The notes: generated by a model from the letters alone, not told the origin. Positions 24,006-31,612 are shown, counted from the stretch's first letter. The stretch is 35,358 bases of DNA from CAZTLI01 sp964614375 (GCA_964614375.1 CAZTLI010000004.1:1-35358), one strand, 5' to 3'. A program made the numbers and translations.

Positions 24006-25199
24006 TTAATTGAAGCGGGAAAGACGAAAACCGCGGCTGCCGAACCCGTCGCGCGGATCGAACCAGTCACGGAAACCGCAGCGGAATAAATCTGAACTGA
24101 TGAAGTCACACGCGCCGCCGCGAAGCACGCGATACGTAGCATCGCTATTAATATTATTGGTTCTTTTCTCGTAATCGGTTAAACACCATTCCCACACGTT
24201 GCCTGCCATATCGACGACACCAAAGGGACTATCGCCCTTTGCTTTACCCTCATATTGTGTCACAGGTGTTGTCACATTGCTATCGCAAGGTTCTACAGAA
24301 TTATTGCAGCGTTTACAATCCCAATCATTGCCCCAGGGATAAGTCCTACCATCATCGCCCTGCGCCGCATACTGCCACTGCGCTTCTGTCGGCAGCATGA
24401 TGTTTTCGCCTGTCGTTTCACTCAACCACAGGCAAAAGGCGACACTTTCATACCAGCTTACCCCCACAACGGGTTGGGTATCACTGTTCCATTTTCCATC
24501 ACTCCAGTAGCGCGGCTGCGTCCATTTCTCCATTTCGCGGGCTTTCCATCCATCAGGTGTCCACCATTTCGAATGGCTGTAACCCTCGGCGTCCATGAAT
24601 TTGGCAAACTGTGCGTTGGTCACAGGGTATTTAGACATCCAGTATTTTTCAGTCGGGATGGTGAGGGTCACACCGCTCTCATCTGTTTTCATCGTCCCGC
24701 GCCCGCCGGGAATTTCAATCCACGCGAAGGGTGCGGGTAGAAGGGAGAGGCTGGTGGGGCGTGTGGGTATTGGTGGACCTATAGAAGGTTGGCTTATCTC
24801 CAATTCGGCACAAATTGCGTCTACGAGATCATCCAATGTCAGGCCGTCGCGCGTGAAATCAATATAATGCTCCATCGTCAGGCTGATAGGCGGTGTGGTC
24901 GTTTGCGCCATGACCGGGATAATCGGTTTTCGGGCGGTGTATTTGGCGTAGGCGATTTCGGTCAGGACGTAGCTTTCGGATTCGCCCTGCTGGTGACGGT
25001 TGATGTCGGGCGAGTAGAGCACAATCATAACGTCGCAGCGGTCAATCTGGCTCTGGATTTGCAATTCCCAACTTCGTCCAGCGCGCAATGAACGGTCAAC
25101 CCATGCGGTGACGCCATCAATCGCATTTAGTGCGTCATCCAGTGCAATGGCGAGTTCACGGGTGTCTTTCTTGGCGTAACTGATGAAAATGTGAGTCAT
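24006..25199 (-). CDS. TIR-FGE protein, likely variable target protein of a diversity-generating retroelement
   Basis: A 397-residue protein. Residues 1-133 are a TIR domain: HIFISYAKKD, AWVDRSLRAG, CDVMIVLYSPD and SYVLTEIAYA, where Glu81 is a candidate catalytic glutamate. A Pro/Ser linker (136-156) leads to a full formylglycine-generating-enzyme-type (SUMF1) domain, 157-397: FAWIEIPGG, MSKYPVTNAQFAKFM, VVGVSWYESVAFCLWLS, LPTEAQWQYAA, YPWGN, VVDMAGNVWEW and the end YRVLRGGACDFISSDLFRCGFRDWFDPRDG to FRLSRFN. In bacteria this domain is often a binding domain, not an enzyme. The start is ATG 25199; the frame runs on upstream without homology. The terminal stretch resembles a retroelement variable region and a reverse-transcriptase stub follows. 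Divergent from the nitrilase-like gene, 126 bases between. Confidence 0.85.
   Translation of the reverse strand: MTHIFISYAKKDTRELAIALDDALNAIDGVTAWVDRSLRAGRSWELQIQSQIDRCDVMIVLYSPDINRHQQGESESYVLTEIAYAKYTARKPIIPVMAQTTTPPISLTMEHYIDFTRDGLTLDDLVDAICAELEISQPSIGPPIPTRPTSLSLLPAPFAWIEIPGGRGTMKTDESGVTLTIPTEKYWMSKYPVTNAQFAKFMDAEGYSHSKWWTPDGWKAREMEKWTQPRYWSDGKWNSDTQPVVGVSWYESVAFCLWLSETTGENIMLPTEAQWQYAAQGDDGRTYPWGNDWDCKRCNNSVEPCDSNVTTPVTQYEGKAKGDSPFGVVDMAGNVWEWCLTDYEKRTNNINSDATYRVLRGGACDFISSDLFRCGFRDWFDPRDGFGSRGFRLSRFN
24027..24119 (-). other. Candidate variable region (VR) at the 3' end of the TIR-FGE gene
   Basis: Codes for residues 361-391, GGACDFISSDLFRCGF then RDWFDPRDGFGSRGFR. Spacing fits the common FGE end (RGGSWNNNxxNLR..R-4 residues-P-7 residues-GFR). 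Of 22 codons at the positions usually varied, 19 end in C or T (GAC, TTC, ATC, GAT, AGC and so on), as expected if they came from AAC/AAT codons of a template by adenine-directed mutation. FGE ends are naturally diverse, so this is suggestive only. No template repeat is visible in the window. Confidence 0.45.
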
Positions 25200-25286
25200 G
25201 ACGATATTCTGGTGTATGCGGTAATAACGCCTATTATGGCGTTGATTAGAGGCTGTGGCAAGCGCACATTGTTTAGTTGTTTGCCT

Positions 25287-25292
25287 GTATAA
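25287..25292 (+). promoter_or_regulatory. -10 box TATAAT of the nitrilase-like gene
   Basis: Perfect TATAAT 33 bases before ATG 25326. No good -35 is seen at 16-18 bases. Confidence 0.45.
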
Positions 25293-25325
25293 TAGACATG
25301 ATCGTGATGGGAATGGAGAGAGTCG

Positions 25326-26471
25326 ATGAGCCGTAAATTGAAGGCCGCCACAGTACAGATGGATGCGACACCCGCGCCTGTGCCTGAGCGCCTCGCCCGC
25401 GCTGCCGACCTCGTGGCGGAGGCCGCGGGGAGTGGGGCGCAGCTCGTGGTGCTGCCGGAAGTGTTCAACACCGGTTATGCCTACAGCGATGACAATTACG
25501 CGCTGCCGGAAACGCTCGAAGGTCAGACGGTTACATGGATGAAACAGCAGGCCGCTGACCACAAAATTCATCTCGCCGGGACGCTGATGCTGCGCGATTC
25601 GGATGAGGTCTATAATACGGCGCTGCTGGTCGCGCCCGATGGTCAGACCTGGCGCTATGACAAAAATTATCCCTTTTTATGGGAGCGTGCCTATTTTCGT
25701 GAGGGCAAGGGTATCACCATCGCCGAGACAGAATTGGGCAAATTGGGCATGATGATTTGCTGGGATTCGGCCCATCCCAACCTGTGGGAACGCTACGCGG
25801 GCAAGGTCGATGCCATGGTGATTATGAGCTGCCCGCCCAAGCTTTCCAGCGCCAATATCGTTTTTCCCGGTGATGAGGCGCGCAATGGCGGACACCCGTT
25901 GAGTCAATCGAGTCTCGTGGGGCAGATGGTCTATACCGAAGAAGAGTATTTTTCTGGCATAGATATGGATGAACACGCGGCATGGTTGGGTGTACCGGTG
26001 ATTCACACGGCTGGCGCGGGCAAATTCAGCACCGGGATGCCGCTGCCGTCCATCTCATTGATTGCGCTGTCGTCAATGCAGCCCGGCCTATGGAAACACC
26101 TCGACAAAGCCGATGACGTTCGTATCGAAGCCGGCTACGATAAACAGACGAAAGTCGTCGATGGCACGGGTACTGTCGTGGCCCGAGTCACGGTGGATGG
26201 CGATGGCTTCACACTGGCGGAACTCGACCTCCCCGATGAACGTCCCCTGCCGTTTGAACCTCAGCCCGCGATGCGAACGCCGTCAGTGGCCTATCTGATG
26301 GCGGATACATTGGGCGCGCTGTTGCTGCCACCGATTTATCGTCGGGGACTGCGGCGGCAGTGGGGCGCGAATATGGCGCCAGTCGATACCGCCACGCGCG
26401 TCTGGACGGCGGCGTTGATTGTCGGCCTGCTGCTGGCGTTTGTCTTCGGACGGATGAGCAAGCGGCGCTGA
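25326..26471 (+). CDS. Carbon-nitrogen hydrolase (nitrilase superfamily) with C-terminal membrane anchor
   Basis: A 381-residue hydrolase of C-N bonds (nitrile or amide). The Glu-Lys-Cys triad is clear: Glu45 in VVLPEVFNTGY, Lys113 in RYDKNYPF and Cys145 in MMICWDSAHPNLWERYAG. The enzyme domain ends near residue 300; an extra C-terminal part with one strong membrane helix (TAALIVGLLLAFVFG, about 358-374) and the basic end RMSKRR anchors it, with the catalytic part probably cytoplasmic. Such tail anchors are not usual for the family, which is generally 260-320 residues. GGAG lies about eight bases before ATG 25326. Substrate unknown. A second, soluble family member is at 31690. Confidence 0.86.
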   Translation: MSRKLKAATVQMDATPAPVPERLARAADLVAEAAGSGAQLVVLPEVFNTGYAYSDDNYALPETLEGQTVTWMKQQAADHKIHLAGTLMLRDSDEVYNTALLVAPDGQTWRYDKNYPFLWERAYFREGKGITIAETELGKLGMMICWDSAHPNLWERYAGKVDAMVIMSCPPKLSSANIVFPGDEARNGGHPLSQSSLVGQMVYTEEEYFSGIDMDEHAAWLGVPVIHTAGAGKFSTGMPLPSISLIALSSMQPGLWKHLDKADDVRIEAGYDKQTKVVDGTGTVVARVTVDGDGFTLAELDLPDERPLPFEPQPAMRTPSVAYLMADTLGALLLPPIYRRGLRRQWGANMAPVDTATRVWTAALIVGLLLAFVFGRMSKRR

Positions 26472-26553
26472 AATGCGCGAACCGATGGTCAGACCGCGAG
26501 TTTTTCGAGGCGCGGGCGTATTGAGGCGCGTTGATTTAGCCCCTTAAACGAAC

Positions 26554-26579
26554 ACGCCAGATAAGCGAGTATCCGGCGT
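26554..26579. repeat. Standalone hairpin of the REP-like family
   Basis: ACGCCAGATA (26554-26563), loop AGCGAG, TATCCGGCGT (26570-26579): 10-bp stem with a single A.C mismatch at the same position as in the copy at 4634-4655. It lies between convergent genes in a 143-base space, and may work as a bidirectional terminator. Confidence 0.55.
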
Positions 26580-26614
26580 GCCTTACGGGTAAAGAGTGAG
26601 GTCGATGTGGGTAT

Positions 26615-27154
26615 TTAGCCAACCCGATTGGCGACGACGATGATGCGATCTTGATATTCGCCCGTGCTGGCATTGTATGACCCCACATCGCAGGTCATCA
26701 AAGTGAGTTGTTCGTGGGGGGTGGGGTAAACTGGCGTCAGGTCGTCTTGACTGACACGATAAACATTGACGACACTGTAACGATAGACTGTGCCATTGAC
26801 GGTGATGACGATTTCCGCCCCTGCCTGAATTTGATCGAGATTGAAGAAGATGTCGGCGCGTCCGCGACTGCTTTCAGAATGTCCGCCGAGCAAGATGTTG
26901 CCGCCGTCGCCAAACCACGCCGTGCCTTCAAAGTGCCCAACCGTCATCCGCAGACGACTCACGTCCCATGTCGTCACGCCGCCCCCAAACTGCCGTAATT
27001 CGACAGACACAATCGGTGCATTAACCTCAATCGACGGAATGCTGATGCTCACGCCTTCATCCTGTGCTGCTGTCGGAGACGCAGCGATAATCGCGCACAG
27101 GATAAGGCCAAGAACAATCGTAATGCGACGTAAGGGTGTGTTGATGATAGTCAT
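26615..27154 (-). CDS. Sortase (class D/E-like)
   Basis: A 179-residue exported cysteine transpeptidase with an N-terminal signal anchor (ITIVLGLILCAIIAASPTAAAQ-type, residues 11-31). The sortase barrel shows SIEVNAPIVSV, GHFEGTAWFGDGGNILLGGHS with the catalytic His92, LTLMTCD with Cys155 (the TLxTC motif) and YQDRIIVVANR with Arg170, the full catalytic triad. Short length and motif forms fit class D/E or the generic sortase family seen in Chloroflexota. No substrate with a cell-wall sorting signal was seen in the window. Starts at ATG 27154; divergent from the SIMPL gene across a repeat-rich 238-base space. Confidence 0.88.
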   Translation of the reverse strand: MTIINTPLRRITIVLGLILCAIIAASPTAAQDEGVSISIPSIEVNAPIVSVELRQFGGGVTTWDVSRLRMTVGHFEGTAWFGDGGNILLGGHSESSRGRADIFFNLDQIQAGAEIVITVNGTVYRYSVVNVYRVSQDDLTPVYPTPHEQLTLMTCDVGSYNASTGEYQDRIIVVANRVG

Positions 27155-27174
27155 GATGGATTAGGCTTTCCCGA

Positions 27175-27358
27175 TATGAATTTGGATATGAATATGCAGT
27201 ATGAATACTGGATTAATTTCACTATACACCGACGATAATTGCTTAAGAATTAAGGTTTGTTAAAGATTTGGCTTAGAATTAATCCAACTTCACGGGAATT
27301 TCTGGAACAAAACCGGAACAAAAACCGTCATAACTCTTTGGAACGGGATGATCCGTTC
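27175..27358. promoter_or_regulatory. Repeat-rich divergent control region between sortase and SIMPL genes
   Basis: A 238-base AT-rich space without a gene. It holds three TATGAAT copies at 27175, 27187 and 27200; GCTTAAGAATTAA (27241-27253) and GCTTAGAATTAA (27271-27282) 30 bases apart; back-to-back GGAACAAAACC and GGAACAAAAACC (27304-27326); and the palindrome GAACGG-N6-CCGTTC (27341-27358). Spacing near whole helical turns suggests protein-binding sites. Confidence 0.4.
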
Positions 27359-27392
27359 ACCCTATTCGTAGACACAGGAGAGCATGTAAGCA

Positions 27393-28118
27393 ATGCGTAC
27401 TATCAACAAGTTGTTCCCAATTTTATTGGTCGTGATTGTGATTGGCGCGCTGGCACTGCCTGCCGCCGCACAGGACTACCCGCCCAACACGATTACCGTG
27501 AGTGGTGTTGGCACCGCGTCGGGTGCGCCAGATGTCGCCCGGTTGGACGTGGGCGTAGATGTGGCCGATGCCGATGTAGCGACAGCCTACAATACCGCCA
27601 GTGATACACTCAGCAATGTCATCAACGCGCTGGTGGAAGCGGGAATCGCCCGTGAGGACATCCGCACCTCTGGCATCAATATGTGGGTGGAAGACCGCTT
27701 CGGGATGGACACAGGCGGCGACCAGGGACAGCGCGTGTATCATGTAAGTCAATCACTGAACATCGTCGTGCGTGACATTAGCATCGTGGGTGATGTGGTT
27801 ACAGCCGCAGTCGAGGCGGGCGCGAACCAGATTTACGGCCTGACGTTCAGCATCAGCGACACCACCGCGCTGGAGGAAGAAGCCCGTGCCGAAGCCTTCG
27901 CTAATGCACAGGAACGCGCTGGCAATCTGGCGCAGGTGATGGGTGTGACACTCGGTGCGCCTGTCATCGTCGTTGAACAGAGTGGCGGTGGCTTCCCCGG
28001 CCCGGTGGCATTTGATACAGCCGCCGCTGGTCTCGGTGGGGGCGCGGGTGTTCCTGTCGAAGGTGGTCAACTCAGCGTCTCAGTACAGGTGCAGGTGACA
28101 TTCGCGATGGGTGAATAA
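27393..28118 (+). CDS. SIMPL-domain (DUF541) exported protein
   Basis: A 241-residue protein: signal peptide 1-26 (LFPILLVVIVIGALALPAAAQ), then the SIMPL/DUF541 domain. NTITVSGVGTASGAPDVARLDVGVDV is the typical first strand pair, followed by EDIRTSGINMWVEDRF, the YHVSQSLNIVVRDISIVGDVV stretch, and EEARAEAFANAQERAGNLAQVMGV. The family contains periplasmic proteins linked to oxidative-stress tolerance (YggE) and to a signalling partner in mammals; the biochemical role is unclear. A Gly-rich loop (GGGFPGPVAF...GLGGGAGVPVEGG) precedes the last strand. The ribosome site is AGGAG; a minimal start-stop (ATGTAA) lies between it and the true ATG 27393. Confidence 0.86.
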   Translation: MRTINKLFPILLVVIVIGALALPAAAQDYPPNTITVSGVGTASGAPDVARLDVGVDVADADVATAYNTASDTLSNVINALVEAGIAREDIRTSGINMWVEDRFGMDTGGDQGQRVYHVSQSLNIVVRDISIVGDVVTAAVEAGANQIYGLTFSISDTTALEEEARAEAFANAQERAGNLAQVMGVTLGAPVIVVEQSGGGFPGPVAFDTAAAGLGGGAGVPVEGGQLSVSVQVQVTFAMGE

Positions 28119-28145
28119 CCCGCACGACCATAGAAACGCACAAAA

Positions 28146-28179
28146 AAAGAGCGTCCACATTGGCGGGCGCTCTTTCATT
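28146..28179. terminator. Bidirectional terminator between SIMPL and M15-like genes
   Basis: AAAGAGCG (28146-28153) and CGCTCTTT (28168-28175), 8-bp stem with A-run before and TTTCATTT after, so it can stop transcripts from both convergent genes. Confidence 0.75.
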
Positions 28180-28194
28180 TACAGGCGTGATTGC

Positions 28195-29157
28195 CTATTC
28201 TCCATACCCCAGTTCGCGCATCCACCCGCAGCTAATCGGGCCACCATGTGCGTCGGGATTGGGGCCGCCGTAATCGGAGGGCAGCGCGTCAAAGCCCGCG
28301 AAATAGCCACCTTCGCCTTCGACCTGTACCAATGCTGCCGGCGACAGGTCGGCATCGCCAACCGCAATCGCATGAATGTGGATCGGTGAACCGGGATACA
28401 GACTATCGGTATCGCGCAGCCACGCCGCGAAACCCGCCACCCGCAGCGCATAAATCGCAGGTTCGATGTCATCGACCAGCACGCTCTGGTCATTAAAGTC
28501 GCGTACTGATAAATCGACTGCGCCGCCGCCATCATGTGTGCCAAAACTGGCGTTGACTCCGCCGGCGTTGTAGCTGCCCTGTGTCAGACCCAATCGGAAA
28601 TCCATGCGCGCCCCGCCCAATGCCCCATAAATCCGCTGGGCTTGATCGAGCATGAACACCGTGCGCTGGTTGAGTGTGGCAAAGCCAAACTGCCGCTGTT
28701 CATAGTCGTCAGGCGGCGGTAAACAACCTTCGGGTTCAGTTGTGCCATCGGGCAGCAAGACATGATCGCGTTCGCTGCCCATTTCATTAACGACGATGAC
28801 TCGTTCACCGCGTGGCTCCATCCAGTAGAAGGGTTCTTCTTCGTCGGTGAGTGTGCCTTCGGCGAGCCAACCCGTCACCCTATCGACGTGCCGCGTTTCG
28901 ATTTGCCACCAGACATAACCATCGCTGCACATATTGCCATTGAGGACGGTGAACATGGTATAGGGCAGCACCTGCCCAATCACATTATCACCCAGTTCGG
29001 GCACAGTCCGCAGATTGAGCACGACATCGGTCACACGTCCGGCCTCTCCCGCTATCATGCGTGATGGTAAGTCGCAGCCCTCAGCGACCGGTGCTTGCAG
29101 TGCCCCCACAGCCAGCAGCAGCGCTATCCCCAGTTGAACCAATACGATACGCAGCAT
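28195..29157 (-). CDS. SH3b plus M15-like D-Ala-D-Ala peptidase-type protein
   Basis: A 320-residue exported protein. Signal peptide 1-25. An SH3b-like region follows (residues 40-105: RVTDVVLNLRTVPELGDNVIGQVLPYTMFTV...YVWWQIETRHVDRVTGWLAEG). The C-terminal domain has the M15-type zinc pattern: SFGTHDGGGAVDLSV (His208, Asp215) and IHIHAIAVGD (His260, His262), with GFAAWLRD between. Members cut D-Ala peptides of peptidoglycan; a matching substrate here is inferred. The start is ATG 29157, with AAAGGA five bases upstream. It complements the L,D-transpeptidase: one cuts D-Ala-type bonds, the other makes cross-links. Confidence 0.78.
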   Translation of the reverse strand: MLRIVLVQLGIALLLAVGALQAPVAEGCDLPSRMIAGEAGRVTDVVLNLRTVPELGDNVIGQVLPYTMFTVLNGNMCSDGYVWWQIETRHVDRVTGWLAEGTLTDEEEPFYWMEPRGERVIVVNEMGSERDHVLLPDGTTEPEGCLPPPDDYEQRQFGFATLNQRTVFMLDQAQRIYGALGGARMDFRLGLTQGSYNAGGVNASFGTHDGGGAVDLSVRDFNDQSVLVDDIEPAIYALRVAGFAAWLRDTDSLYPGSPIHIHAIAVGDADLSPAALVQVEGEGGYFAGFDALPSDYGGPNPDAHGGPISCGWMRELGYGE

Positions 29158-29263
29158 GTTTATCCTTTCAAACACAATTCACCGATATACTTAATATAGC
29201 ATCTGCGCCGTGTGCTTATCTATTGTGCGATGAGTGCAAGGTGGTAAATCTTGCAAAAGACCC

Positions 29264-29283
29264 TATAATCAACCTGATTTGAC
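29264..29283 (+). promoter_or_regulatory. Promoter element TATAATCAACCTG..TTGAC (copy 1)
   Basis: Perfect TATAAT (29264-29269) followed by CAACCTG and TTGAC. 18 of 20 bases equal the element at 31646-31665. Starts 48 bases before ATG 29312. No clear -35 box at 16-18 bases. Confidence 0.5.
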
Positions 29284-29311
29284 TGAATTGGCGACACAGA
29301 GAAAATAACTC

Positions 29312-30289
29312 ATGGAAAATGCTGAAAAACAACCCTTAAGTGTGTTTATCACAGGCGCGACGACGGGTGTTGGACGGGTATTGACCCGGCAACTGGTCGC
29401 GCGCGGCTACAGCGTTACCGGACTGGTCGATAGTACCGCCGCGGGCGACCTGCACCGGATGGATGGCGGTTTGCCTGTTTTTGGCGATGGCTTGCGCCGC
29501 GAGACAATTCGCGCGTTTTTGAATATGGCACGGGCGGATGTCGCTGTCCATCTTGCGCCCCAGGCACTAAACGTTATCCCGCATTATTTGCCCGATTGGA
29601 AGGCTCATGCGCGGATGGTCGCCAAAAGCACGTCGGCAGTGGTCGAGGCGGCGGGTTATGCCGGGACACAGCGCGTGATTTATCCCGGATTTGCCTTCCT
29701 CTATGGCGACCATCATGGGGAAGCCGTCGATGAAACGGCCCATCTGGATACCGGAATCGACCCCGTATTCAAACCCGCCTTTGAAGCAGAAGCGGCGGTG
29801 CTGGATGGGGGTGTGCCGGGATATGTGCTGCGCGCGGGCTATCTCTATGGCGGGCATTCGCCGTTTTTCAATACGTTGGAGCAAGAACTGATTGATGGCA
29901 AAGGTTTCCCTGAAGGGCATGGTCATGCCGCGTGGATACACGAATCAGACCTCGCCAGCGCGATTTTGACGCTGGTCGAACGCGATGCGTCTGAAGACAC
30001 GACGGGTCAGGTCTATAACATTGTGGATGATGAAGCGCTGTCACCCACAGGATTTTTGAATGCCTTTGCCGACGCAATTAGTGTGCGCCATCCGGGTAAG
30101 CCCATGCCATTTATGGATTATCTGCGCCCCAATATGGCGATGAAGGCGCTGCTGGCGGCTTCGGCACAGGTGAAGAACGACAAGGCCAAATCCGAACTGG
30201 GTTGGAAACCAGACTATCCAACCGTACACGCTGGATTGCAGCAGGCGATGATGGTGCTGCGTGCCGGAGCCAATGTGACAGCCAGTTAA
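29312..30289 (+). CDS. NAD-dependent epimerase/dehydratase-like protein (atypical extended SDR)
   Basis: A 325-residue extended SDR. TGATTGVG (14-21) is the cofactor loop; ADVAVHLAP is the usual strand after it; RVIYPGFAFLYGDHHGEAVDE is the active-site strand; GYVLRAGYLYGGHS and VYNIVDDEALS are the typical C-terminal landmarks. The catalytic YxxxK seems lost: the aligned helix reads DPVFKPAFEAEAAV. The protein may bind NAD(P) and a sugar without redox chemistry, as in atypical SDRs. It precedes the HAD gene by seven bases, so is probably co-transcribed with it and the shikimate-kinase-like gene. Confidence 0.78.
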   Translation: MENAEKQPLSVFITGATTGVGRVLTRQLVARGYSVTGLVDSTAAGDLHRMDGGLPVFGDGLRRETIRAFLNMARADVAVHLAPQALNVIPHYLPDWKAHARMVAKSTSAVVEAAGYAGTQRVIYPGFAFLYGDHHGEAVDETAHLDTGIDPVFKPAFEAEAAVLDGGVPGYVLRAGYLYGGHSPFFNTLEQELIDGKGFPEGHGHAAWIHESDLASAILTLVERDASEDTTGQVYNIVDDEALSPTGFLNAFADAISVRHPGKPMPFMDYLRPNMAMKALLAASAQVKNDKAKSELGWKPDYPTVHAGLQQAMMVLRAGANVTAS

Positions 30290-30296
30290 GTGGGGC

Positions 30297-31067
30297 ATGA
30301 TGCTGAAAGCGATTTTGTTTGACTTCGACGACACGCTGATTGATTGGAGCGATTTCAACGGCGAGTGGCGGGTTCACGAACGGCAACGGGTGCGCGGTGT
30401 GTTCGATCATATTATCAGTCTGAACGGCAACAGCCATTCATTTGCTGATTTCGACACATTTTTCGAGACCTATATGCTGCAAACGCGCGACGCATGGATT
30501 GATGGACGCAGCACTTTGCGCGCGCCGCATCTGGGGCGAATCATTCTTGCGACGGCGGCAGTATGTGGCTTGCCGGATGATATGTTGGACATTGCCACCT
30601 GCCTGCGGACGTATGATTGGCAGATTATCGAAGGCACATATGTTTTCCCGGACGTACCAGAGGCGCTGGCGCTGTTCCGGTCTCATGGCCTGAAAACGTG
30701 TATTGTGACCAATGCCTCGCAGCCCATTTCTGTGCGTGACCGCGAAATCGAGCAGCATGGTCTGCTGGATTATTTCCCGGATTGTCGTCTCGCCGCTGCC
30801 GACGCAGGGTATCTGAAGCCCCACCCGGCGATTTTTAAACATGCACTGGATTGTATGGGTGTGACGGCGGACGAAGCGGTCTTTGTCGGCGATAATCCCA
30901 CCGCGGACATTGCGGGCGCGCAAGGCGTCGGGATGAAGGCTGTCTTACGGGTGAAAACGCCTGCCCAACCGCTGTTGAGTGGTCTGATTATTCCTGATGC
31001 CGCGATAAATAGTTTACTCGACCTGCCGCATATCCTCGATGCGTGGTATCCCGACTGGCGACCATGA
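30297..31067 (+). CDS. HAD-family hydrolase (phosphatase)
   Basis: A 256-residue HAD phosphatase, cytoplasmic. Motif I DFDDT (Asp9 nucleophile, Asp11 acid/base), motif II TNAS (Thr138), motif III Lys174 in YLKPHP, motif IV GDNPTAD (198-204). The cap between residues 20 and 110 is all helical, as in the C1 type of subfamily I. Substrate probably a small phosphorylated metabolite. Its stop overlaps the next ATG (ATGA), coupling it to the shikimate-kinase-like protein. Confidence 0.88.
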   Translation: MMLKAILFDFDDTLIDWSDFNGEWRVHERQRVRGVFDHIISLNGNSHSFADFDTFFETYMLQTRDAWIDGRSTLRAPHLGRIILATAAVCGLPDDMLDIATCLRTYDWQIIEGTYVFPDVPEALALFRSHGLKTCIVTNASQPISVRDREIEQHGLLDYFPDCRLAAADAGYLKPHPAIFKHALDCMGVTADEAVFVGDNPTADIAGAQGVGMKAVLRVKTPAQPLLSGLIIPDAAINSLLDLPHILDAWYPDWRP

Positions 31068-31612
31068 TTCCCGACATTCCATTTTCAGACCGTAATCTGA
31101 TTCTCACCGGCTACAGCGGCCCGAACCGTCCCTTAGTTGGACGCGCGGTGGCGGAACGTTTACGGATGCCGTTTATTGACTTCGACCAATTGGTTGAACA
31201 ACGTACCGGGCACACGGTAGCCGAATTACGGGCGCTGTACAGCGAACGGCATTTGATGACGATTGAATCGGAATTGATGGATGAACTGATTCTGCGGCGG
31301 CGCACGGTGATTCGCATCAGCGGCAGTGTGCTGCTCCATGCGGATTATTTCGAGCGATTGGGCGCGACAGGTTTTGTGATTTGTCTGGTGGCGACGCTGG
31401 ATTCGGTATTACAGCAGCAGCATTTGTTACTCGGCGCGCGGTATCATGACCCGGCAGAACGGGCGGTTGTCTTAGGCCATCTCAAGCGCGAGTGGTCGGT
31501 TCGCAAGCTGGACGGCGTGCATGAACTGGACACGACCTATCTGGATGAACGGGCGACATTGGGCGCGGTACTCAAATTGTGGCAGCGCCTGACCATCCGC
31601 GCGCCCGGCTAG
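31064..31612 (+). CDS. Shikimate-kinase-like protein with destroyed P-loop (pseudokinase)
   Basis: A 182-residue protein that aligns with shikimate kinase along its length: LILTGYSGPNRPLVGRAVAERLRMPFIDFDQLVEQRTGHTVAEL matches the AroK pattern (GxxGxGKSTVGRxLAxxLxxxFxDxDxxIE). The Walker A site GAGKST is PNRPL here (20-24), with Gly, Lys, Ser and Thr all replaced. The Asp residues 39 and 41 are kept, but the Arg of the FR..E motif is missing (ERHLMTIESE) and GGG in the shikimate-binding loop is SGS. It cannot act as a normal kinase. Start ATG 31064 with ATGA overlap to the HAD gene; the GTG at 31043 is inside the HAD frame. Function unknown; a regulatory or scaffolding role with the HAD phosphatase is a guess. 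Confidence 0.7.
   Translation: MIPDIPFSDRNLILTGYSGPNRPLVGRAVAERLRMPFIDFDQLVEQRTGHTVAELRALYSERHLMTIESELMDELILRRRTVIRISGSVLLHADYFERLGATGFVICLVATLDSVLQQQHLLLGARYHDPAERAVVLGHLKREWSVRKLDGVHELDTTYLDERATLGAVLKLWQRLTIRAPG

Noticed and set aside
25200..25571. Upstream extension of the TIR-FGE gene (124 extra codons)
   Set aside because: It overlaps the promoter and start of the divergent nitrilase-like gene and has no TIR-like or signal sequence; homology starts at ATG 25199.
27175..27326. CRISPR-like array from the TATGAAT and GGAACAAAACC repeats
   Set aside because: Repeats are too short, adjacent and of different kinds; no spacers and no cas genes.
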